From Actinomycetota bacterium (GTDB lineage: Bacteria; Actinomycetota; Actinomycetes; S36-B12), in assembly GCA_009726075.1 (NCBI GenBank), contig WLND01000116.1, forward strand, positions 1 through 6,166: 6,166 nt of DNA, written 5' to 3'. The notes beneath the pieces are model-generated. The model saw nothing but the letters and a program-made list of their open reading frames with translations. It did not search any database and was not told where the DNA came from. Made by a program: the position numbers and the translations under genes. Below are positions 1 to 5,173 of this stretch, piece by piece. Each line of letters begins with the position of its first letter. Position 1 is the stretch's first letter.

Positions 1-1652
1 AGGCCGAAGGAGACATTTGACAGTCCGAGTGTTGTCTGGACGGTCGGGTGCAGGGCCTTGAGCTGACGGATTGCCTCAATGGTCTCGATGCCGTCGCGGC
101 GGGTTTCCTCCTGGCCCGTGGCGATCGGGAACGTGAGGGTGTCGACGAGGATGTCTTCGACGTTCATGCCGAAGTTCTCGGTCAGGTCCTTGATGAGGCG
201 GTCGGCGACCCGGACCTTCCATTCGGCGGTGCGCGCCTGCCCCTCCTCATCGATCGTCAGTGCGACGACGGCAGCCCCGTGCTCCTGCACGAGTGCCATG
301 ATGCGGCCGAACCGCGACTCTGGGCCGTCCCCATCCTCGTAGTTCACCGAGTTCACGACTGCCCGGCCGCCGAGCATCTCGAGCCCGGCTTGGAGGACGG
401 CCGGCTCAGTCGAGTCCAGGACGAGCGGCAGGGTCGATGCCGTGGCGAACCGGCTCGCGATCTCCTTCATGTCATTGACGCCGTCGCGCCCCACGTAGTC
501 GATGCAGACATCGAGGAGGTGCGCGCCGTCTCGGATCTGCGCCCGTGCGATCTCGACGCAGTCATCCCAGCGCTGCTCGAGCATCGCATCGCGAAATGCC
601 CGAGATCCGTTCGCGTTCGTGCGCTCGCCGATCGACAGGTAGGTGGTGTCCTGCCGAAAGGGCACCGACTGGTACAGGGACGCAGCGCCGGCATCGTTTT
701 GCGGTGCGCGTGCCGTTATTTCCCGACCGTGCACGCGGGCGACAACTGCGGCGAGATGCGCGGGAGTCGTGCCGCAGCAGCCCCCGACCAGGCCCAGCCC
801 GAAGTCACGGGTGAATGCCTCATGCGCATCGGCGAGCTCTTCGGGGCTGAGCGGGTAGTAGGCCCCGTCCGAGGTCAGGATCGGCAGGCCGGCGTTTGGC
901 ATTGCCGACACTCCGATGCGGGCAGTGCGAGCAAGGGTGCGAAGGTGCTCGCTCATCTCACTCGGCCCGGTGGCGCAGTTCAGCCCGATCATCTCGATGC
1001 CGAGTGGCTCCAGGGCGGTCAGTGCGGCGCCGATCTCGGTGCCGAGGAGCATGGTGCCGGTCGTCTCCACGGTGACCTGGGCAAGGACCGGGAGGTCGGC
1101 GCCAGCTGCGACCAGGGCACGGCGCGCACCGAGGATGGCGGCTTTGGCCTGCAGCAGGTCCTGGGCGGTCTCGATGAGGATCGCGTCGACACCGCCGGCG
1201 ATCATGCCTGCGACCTGCGTCTGGTAGGCGTCGCGCAACTGGGCGAAGGGTGCGTGGCCGAGCGACGGGAGCTTGGTGCCGGGGCCGACCGAGCCGAGCA
1301 CCCAGCGCGGGCGATCCGGCGTCGACCAGCCGTCGGCGACCTCTCGGGCGATCGAGGCACCGGCTTCGGCGAGTTCGAAGATTCGGTCGGCAATGTCGTA
1401 CTCGGCAAGGTTCGCGAAGTTCGCGCCGAAGGTGTTCGTCTCGACGCAGTCGACGCCGACCTCGAAGTAGGCATCGTGGACGGACGCGACGACGTCGCGC
1501 CGGGTGACGTTGAGGATCTCGTTGCAGCCCTCGTAGCCCTGGAAGTCATCCATGCTCGGATCGGCGGCCTGGAGCATCGTGCCCATGGCACCGTCAGCGA
1601 CGACGACTCGGGTGGAAAGGGCATGGCGAAGGGAGGCATTCGACCGCGTCAT
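1..1652 (-). CDS. metH: Cobalamin-dependent methionine synthase, N-terminal 550 codons (cut by window edge)
   Basis: This enzyme transfers the methyl group of 5-methyltetrahydrofolate through cob(I)alamin to homocysteine, making methionine and tetrahydrofolate in the cytoplasm. Residues 1-320 form the homocysteine/zinc barrel. DGAMGTML is at 20-27 and VETNTFGAN at 70-78. The three zinc cysteines are C226 (GLNCATGP) and C292/C293 (GGCCGTTPAHL). From about 335 the pterin-binding barrel follows, with IGERTNANGS at 341-350, the CIDYVGRDGVNDM segment at 383-395 and LDSTEPAVLQAG at 412-423. The family is about 1,150-1,250 residues long, so the rest of the pterin barrel and the cap, B12-binding and reactivation domains lie off the left edge. 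The start is firm: an in-frame TAG (1665-1667) is five codons upstream, no ATG, GTG or TTG lies between, and the next ATG (M23) is inside a conserved motif. No Shine-Dalgarno sequence precedes it. The frame is intact and all visible key residues are present, so the gene looks functional. Confidence 0.97.
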   Translation of the reverse strand, partial: MTRSNASLRHALSTRVVVADGAMGTMLQAADPSMDDFQGYEGCNEILNVTRRDVVASVHDAYFEVGVDCVETNTFGANFANLAEYDIADRIFELAEAGASIAREVADGWSTPDRPRWVLGSVGPGTKLPSLGHAPFAQLRDAYQTQVAGMIAGGVDAILIETAQDLLQAKAAILGARRALVAAGADLPVLAQVTVETTGTMLLGTEIGAALTALEPLGIEMIGLNCATGPSEMSEHLRTLARTARIGVSAMPNAGLPILTSDGAYYPLSPEELADAHEAFTRDFGLGLVGGCCGTTPAHLAAVVARVHGREITARAPQNDAGAASLYQSVPFRQDTTYLSIGERTNANGSRAFRDAMLEQRWDDCVEIARAQIRDGAHLLDVCIDYVGRDGVNDMKEIASRFATASTLPLVLDSTEPAVLQAGLEMLGGRAVVNSVNYEDGDGPESRFGRIMALVQEHGAAVVALTIDEEGQARTAEWKVRVADRLIKDLTENFGMNVEDILVDTLTFPIATGQEETRRDGIETIEAIRQLKALHPTVQTTLGLSNVSFG

Positions 1653-1654
1653 AA

Positions 1655-1688
1655 TGCGCAGAGTCTACCGATGGCTGGGATGCCGCAA
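1655..1688 (-). promoter_or_regulatory. Putative metH promoter giving a near-leaderless mRNA
   Basis: On the minus strand, TAGACT (plus 1662-1667) fits the actinobacterial -10 pattern TAnnnT. It would start transcription around 1655, about three bases before the metH ATG at 1652. A weak -35 match, TTGCGG (plus 1683-1688), lies 15 bases further upstream, which is shorter than the ideal 17. This placement agrees with the absence of any ribosome binding site. I see no room for a cobalamin or SAM riboswitch between this promoter and the gene. It overlaps the likely N-terminal coding region of the divergent hydrolase. It is inferred from short matches only. Confidence 0.35.
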
Positions 1689-2609
1689 CCCGGACGCACT
1701 ACCGTGGGTTTCGTGGTCTTCGCAGTCGAATCGTCAGATATCACGTTCGCATCCTCCGATGGCTGGCACAGCGTCGCCTCGGTCATTTCGGACGGGGCCG
1801 ACGGCGCGGCACCGATCGTGCTGCTGCACGGGCTTTCTCAGCAGCGGCACTTCTGGGATCCGGTGCTTCGGCGGCTGAGGCATCGTCCGGTCATCAGCCT
1901 GGACCAGCGGGGGCACGGCGCATCGACTGCCAGTGCGGATGCCGACTTCTCGATCGACCGCTGCGCCGCCGACGTCGCTGAACTTGCCGCCCAGCTCGGG
2001 GTCGAGCGTCTGCATGTGGTTGGGCATTCGTGGGGCGCCGCAGTAGCCCTGCGACTGGCCGCTGGCTGGCCGGAGCTCGTCGCGTCCGTCGCTCTCGTCG
2101 ACGGTGGTCTTTGGACGCCTCCGGCGCTCCTCGGCAGCAGGGCGGAGGTACTCGAGCGCCTTCGCCCACCGGCCCTCGGCATACCGCTCGAGGAAATCTG
2201 GGGGATCCTTGCCGACCATGGCATGGCGGCGTTCTGGTCCGATGAGGTGCAGGCGGCCCTCGAGCCGACCTACGTCGTCGGTGCCGACGGCCTGGCCCGC
2301 ACCGTGATCGGCATGGATCGTCACATGGCGGTCCTCGATGGCATGTTCGACTACGACCCGTGGCCCGATGCCGAGGCGATCGCCGTTCCGGTCTGGGCCG
2401 CCTTCTGCGAGCCACGCACGCCACAGGTCGATGCGCTCCGCCTCGGCACCATCGCGCGTGCGATGGCGCTGCCGGCCGCCTACGTGCAGCAGTGGTCCGG
2501 TGCGACGCACGACGTGCCTGTGCAGTGGCCAGCTCTCGTGGCTGGATTCATCGATGCGCTCGTTGAGTCGGCCGACGCTGCACGGGGCGATCGGGGGGTC
2601 AGGGCTTGA
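1671..2609 (+). CDS. Alpha/beta-hydrolase fold protein, substrate unknown
   Basis: This is a cytoplasmic alpha/beta-hydrolase of the large single-domain family that includes esterases, C-C hydrolases and non-heme haloperoxidases; its substrate cannot be read from sequence. Numbered from ATG 1671 (312 residues), it has the oxyanion-hole motif LLHGLSQQ at 51-58, LDQRGHGAS at 77-85 and the nucleophile elbow GHSWG at 118-122 with Ser120. The probable catalytic His280 lies in ATHDVP near the C-terminus. Residues about 150-235 form the helical cap. The usual acid-bearing loop after strand 7 reads CEPRTPQ (246-252) and has no Asp, so the acid may be Glu247, or Asp144 after strand 6. The start is uncertain: ATG 1671, ATG 1680, GTG 1704 and GTG 1713 are all in frame, and none has a clear ribosome binding site. 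The frame stays open far upstream, antisense to metH, and that part is not coding. The stop overlaps the start of the PAC2 gene. No signal peptide or membrane helix is seen. Confidence 0.9.
   Translation: MAGMPQPGRTTVGFVVFAVESSDITFASSDGWHSVASVISDGADGAAPIVLLHGLSQQRHFWDPVLRRLRHRPVISLDQRGHGASTASADADFSIDRCAADVAELAAQLGVERLHVVGHSWGAAVALRLAAGWPELVASVALVDGGLWTPPALLGSRAEVLERLRPPALGIPLEEIWGILADHGMAAFWSDEVQAALEPTYVVGADGLARTVIGMDRHMAVLDGMFDYDPWPDAEAIAVPVWAAFCEPRTPQVDALRLGTIARAMALPAAYVQQWSGATHDVPVQWPALVAGFIDALVESADAARGDRGVRA
2592..2609 (+). promoter_or_regulatory. Ribosome binding site and TTGA stop/start overlap coupling hydrolase to PAC2 gene
   Basis: A G-rich stretch (GGGGGG, 2592-2597), lying inside the last codons of the hydrolase, sits eight bases before the TTG start at 2606. 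This start shares TTGA with the hydrolase stop codon TGA (2607-2609). The site decides the PAC2 start. The four-base overlap is typical of translational coupling, in which ribosomes that end on the first gene re-initiate on the second. Confidence 0.7.
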
Positions 2610-3454
2610 TCGAGTACGAGGGCCTGCCCGAACTCAAGGATCCAGTCCTGATCGCGGCATTCGAGGGCTGGAATGACGCTGCCGAGTCCGCCTCCGGGGC
2701 CATCGGCCACCTGCGCGATGTCTGGGACGCCCAGCCCCTGGCCGATCTCGACTCGGAGGACTACTACGACTATCAGGTGAATCGTCCGCTCATCTCGGCG
2801 GACGATGCGGGAGTGCGGCGCTTGACCTGGCCGGGTACCCGGCTCTACATCGCCAGGGTGCCTCAGTTTGCCCGCGACATCGTCCTGGTGCAGGGGATCG
2901 AACCGAATATGAAGTGGCAGCAGTTCGTGCGCGAGATCCTCGGGCTTGCGGCCGAACTCGACGTGCAGATGGTCGTGACGCTGGGCGCCCTGCTGTCAGA
3001 CACGCCGCATACCCGTCCGGTCCCCGTGACGGGCACCACGAGCGATATCGCCCTCGGCGCATCGCTCGGGCTCGAACCCTCGGATTACGAGGGCCCGACG
3101 GGCATCGTGGGAGTGCTCCAGGATGCCTGCGCACGGTTCGGAATCCCGGCCGTGTCGCTGTGGGCCGCAGTGCCCCACTACGTCGCTCAGCCGCCGTGTC
3201 CCAAGGCCACGCTCGCACTCGTCCGTCGCATCGAGGACATCCTCGACGCGCCCGTGCCTCTCGGCGATCTCGTCGACGACGCCCGCGCGTGGGAGGCGGG
3301 GGTCGACGAACTTGCCTCGGAGGACGACGAGGTTGCCGAGTACGTCCGGCAGCTCGAGGAAACCCGTGATACCGCAGACCTGCCGGAGGCCAGCGGCGAA
3401 GCCATCGCCCGCGAGTTCGAGCGCTACCTGCGCCGTCGGGGCGACGGCTCCTAG
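2606..3454 (+). CDS. PAC2-family (proteasome assembly chaperone-like) protein
   Basis: This is a 282-residue member of the PAC2 family (formerly DUF75), which is related to eukaryotic and archaeal proteasome-assembly chaperones; its job in actinobacteria is not established. Hallmarks are AAFEGWNDAAESAS at 17-30, QGIEPNMKWQQF at 96-107, the GALLSDTPHTRPVPVTG segment at 127-143, and EGPTGIVGVL at 162-171 followed by VSLWAAVPHYV at 183-193. A C-terminal helical region runs from W229 to about 278, rich in Glu and Asp, with the family's SGEAIAREFERYLRRR ending. The protein ends RRRGDGS and so lacks the C-terminal HbYX motif that lets many chaperones and activators dock on the 20S proteasome. There is no signal peptide or transmembrane helix. 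The start is TTG at 2606, supported by a G-rich ribosome binding site and by the conserved N-terminal spacing before the FEGWND motif. It overlaps the upstream stop codon, which implies co-expression with the hydrolase. Confidence 0.92.
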   Translation: MIEYEGLPELKDPVLIAAFEGWNDAAESASGAIGHLRDVWDAQPLADLDSEDYYDYQVNRPLISADDAGVRRLTWPGTRLYIARVPQFARDIVLVQGIEPNMKWQQFVREILGLAAELDVQMVVTLGALLSDTPHTRPVPVTGTTSDIALGASLGLEPSDYEGPTGIVGVLQDACARFGIPAVSLWAAVPHYVAQPPCPKATLALVRRIEDILDAPVPLGDLVDDARAWEAGVDELASEDDEVAEYVRQLEETRDTADLPEASGEAIAREFERYLRRRGDGS

Positions 3455-3482
3455 CCCGTCATCTCACGACCGGCGCTCGGTC
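3443..3482. terminator. Two GC hairpins at the convergent PAC2/pgi junction; weak terminator candidate
   Basis: The first hairpin (3443-3460) pairs GACGG-CT with AG-CCGTC around a three-base loop, with one bulged C, and contains the PAC2 stop codon TAG. The second (3468-3482) pairs GACCG with CGGTC around a five-base loop and lies in the last codons of pgi. Neither is followed by a T-tract on either strand, so this is not a textbook intrinsic terminator. Such U-less hairpins have been proposed as terminators in actinobacteria, but short GC stems also occur by chance in DNA this rich in G and C. Confidence 0.25.
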
Positions 3483-5104
3483 AGATTGAGGTACTGGCTC
3501 ACCGAGTGCGCGGTCGCGGAGTCGAGCTCGTCCGCGCCTGCGGCCGTCTCGATGGCCGACAGGATTCCCAGGGCCACCTTCTTGCCGAGCTCGACGCCCC
3601 ACTGGTCGAATGAGTTGATCCCCCACACGGCACCCTGGACGAAGACGCTGTGCTCATAGAGGGCCACCAGGGCGCCGAGGGTGTACGGGTCCAGCTCTCG
3701 GACCATGATGACCGAGGTCGGACGATTGCCCGGCATCACCTTGTGCTCGACGAGGTCGGCCGGGGTGCCGTCGGCGCGAACCTCGTCCGCCGTGCGCCCC
3801 CGCGCGAGGACTGATGCCTGCGCGAGCGCATTCGCCACGAGCATGTCCTGCTGCCGGCCGAGCGCGTTGGGTGTGTGGGCGACCACCACGACATCGCACG
3901 CGACCGTGCTCGTGCCCTGATGCAGGAGTTGGTAGAACGAGTGCTGGCCATTCGTGCCCGGCTCGCCCCAGAAGATCGCGCCGGTTTCGCATGCGACGGG
4001 CGATCCGTCGATTCGTACGCTCTTGCCGTTGCTTTCCATCGTCAGCTGCTGCAGGTACGCCGGAAAACGTGAAAGGTACTGCGAATAGGGCAGGACCGCG
4101 GTGGTCGCGATGCCGAGGAAGTCGCGATTCCAGACGGCAACGAGGCCCATGAGCAGCGGGAGGTTCGAACTCGGCTCAGCGGTGGCGAAATGGACGTCCA
4201 TTGCGTGGAAGCCGTCCAGCATCGATCGATACTCCGTCGGACCGATCGCGACCATCGTCGACAGGCCGATGGCAGCTTCCATCGAATAGCGGCCACCGAC
4301 CCAGTCCCAGAATCCGAACATGTTTGCCGGATCGATGCCAAAGGCTGCGACGAGGTCCGCGCTCGTCGATACAGCCACGAAGTGACGGCTGACTGCTGAC
4401 TCGCCGTGCGCCGCGACAAGCCAGTCGCGGGCGGCTGCTGCGTTGGTCATCGTCTCCTGGGTCGTGAAGGTCTTGGAGGCAATGATGAAGAGCGTGGTCG
4501 CCGGGTCCAGCGGTCGCAGGACCTCGGTCAGGTCGGTTGGGTCGACATTCGAGACGAAGTGGCAGGTGAGCGCCCGGTCGGAATAGTGCCGAAGGGCGAG
4601 GTAGGCCATCGCGGGACCGAGATCGGAGCCGCCGATGCCAATATTCACGATGTCGGTGATGCGCTGCCCGGTCGCACCGCGCCACTCCCCCGATCGGACG
4701 GCGTCCGACCACGCCGCCATCCGGGTGAGCACCTCGTGCACGTCGGACGCCACGTCGTGCCCATCAACGGCAAGGTGCGCCCCTGGCGGCAGGCGCAGGG
4801 CCGTGTGAAGCACCGAACGATCCTCGGTCGCGTTCACGTGGGCGCCTGCGAGCATGGCGTCGCGATGCTCGAGTACCCGCTGCTCGGCGGCAAGTGCCTG
4901 CAACGCCGTCAGCACGTCGTGGTCGATTCTCTGTCGGGACAGATCAAGGTGGACGCCGGCCGCGCTCACGGTCATGGCCTCGGGCCGTGCGGGCTCGGTC
5001 TCGAGCAGTGACCGAATGGTCGACGAGCCGACCGTGGCGCCCAATGCCGTGAGCCTGCTCCAGGCTGGTTGCGTGGTCGGGTCGGCGGAGAAGGTCGGCG
5101 TCAT
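3464..5104 (-). CDS. pgi: Glucose-6-phosphate isomerase
   Basis: This cytoplasmic enzyme interconverts glucose 6-phosphate and fructose 6-phosphate. It feeds glycolysis, or returns fructose 6-phosphate to the pentose phosphate cycle. At 546 residues it is full length for the long PGI family. The sugar-isomerase domains show NIGIGGSDLGPAMAYL at 154-169, the phosphate-binding SKTFTTQET at 210-218, FGFWDWVGGRYS at 263-274 and the EPGTNGQHSFYQLLHQG segment at 381-397. The catalytic residues expected from the mammalian and E. coli enzymes are present: Glu357 (MESNGK), His388 (GQHSF) and Lys508 (GVELGKK). The ATG at 5104 has a good ribosome binding site, GGAAGG on the minus strand (plus 5113-5118), eight bases upstream. 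The gene converges on the PAC2 gene and diverges from gnd. Nothing is truncated or unusual, so it should be active. Confidence 0.98.
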   Translation of the reverse strand: MTPTFSADPTTQPAWSRLTALGATVGSSTIRSLLETEPARPEAMTVSAAGVHLDLSRQRIDHDVLTALQALAAEQRVLEHRDAMLAGAHVNATEDRSVLHTALRLPPGAHLAVDGHDVASDVHEVLTRMAAWSDAVRSGEWRGATGQRITDIVNIGIGGSDLGPAMAYLALRHYSDRALTCHFVSNVDPTDLTEVLRPLDPATTLFIIASKTFTTQETMTNAAAARDWLVAAHGESAVSRHFVAVSTSADLVAAFGIDPANMFGFWDWVGGRYSMEAAIGLSTMVAIGPTEYRSMLDGFHAMDVHFATAEPSSNLPLLMGLVAVWNRDFLGIATTAVLPYSQYLSRFPAYLQQLTMESNGKSVRIDGSPVACETGAIFWGEPGTNGQHSFYQLLHQGTSTVACDVVVVAHTPNALGRQQDMLVANALAQASVLARGRTADEVRADGTPADLVEHKVMPGNRPTSVIMVRELDPYTLGALVALYEHSVFVQGAVWGINSFDQWGVELGKKVALGILSAIETAAGADELDSATAHSVSQYLNLTERRS

Positions 5105-5170
5105 AGGTGCAGCCTTCCACTAACGTTCGACGCAGGGGCGATCGACGCTCCCACCGCAGAAGGAGCAGCA
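5105..5170. promoter_or_regulatory. Divergent pgi/gnd control region
   Basis: These 66 bases must carry the ribosome binding sites, and probably at least parts of the promoters, for both genes. Visible elements, left to right, are as follows. The pgi ribosome binding site is on the minus strand (5113-5118). TAACGT (5121-5126) is a possible plus-strand -10 for gnd, but no convincing -35 precedes it. The palindrome AACGTT is at 5122-5127. The heptamer TCGACGC occurs at 5127-5133 and again at 5142-5148. The gnd ribosome binding site AGAAGGAG is at 5158-5165. The repeated heptamer could be a regulator site, but it is short and unproven. Confidence 0.4.
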
Positions 5171-5173
5171 GTG
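5158..5173 (+). promoter_or_regulatory. Strong ribosome binding site fixing the gnd GTG start
   Basis: AGAAGGAG (5158-5165) is nearly complementary to the 3' end of 16S rRNA and lies five bases before the GTG at 5171. This selects GTG 5171 over the downstream in-frame ATG (codon 12), which lies inside the first Rossmann strand and would destroy the cofactor site. Confidence 0.8.

Noticed and set aside
1629..1656. AAGGGAGG followed by an ATG at 1654, looking like a ribosome binding site and start
   Set aside because: The purine run is the complement of metH codons 7-9, and the spacing to the ATG is 17 bases, which is too long. The ATG is also not in the hydrolase frame and leads into a shadow frame.
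48..1670. Plus-strand coding region upstream of and in frame with the hydrolase
   Set aside because: It is the exact codon-register complement of metH, whose motifs (DGAMGTM, three zinc cysteines, pterin barrel) are clear on the minus strand. The antisense translation is low in complexity and shows no recognisable domain.
1653..1735. Cobalamin or SAM riboswitch upstream of metH
   Set aside because: No B12-box or SAM-riboswitch-like core is visible. The likely promoter leaves no leader, and the region codes for the hydrolase N-terminus on the other strand.
1734..2510. 258-codon minus-strand open frame opposite the hydrolase
   Set aside because: It is in the same codon register as the hydrolase and open only because TTA, CTA and TCA codons are scarce. 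It has no recognisable motifs, while the plus strand carries GHSWG and the other hydrolase motifs.
4406..5011. 201-codon plus-strand open frame opposite pgi
   Set aside because: It is a codon-register shadow of pgi, whose catalytic residues and ribosome binding site are all present on the minus strand.
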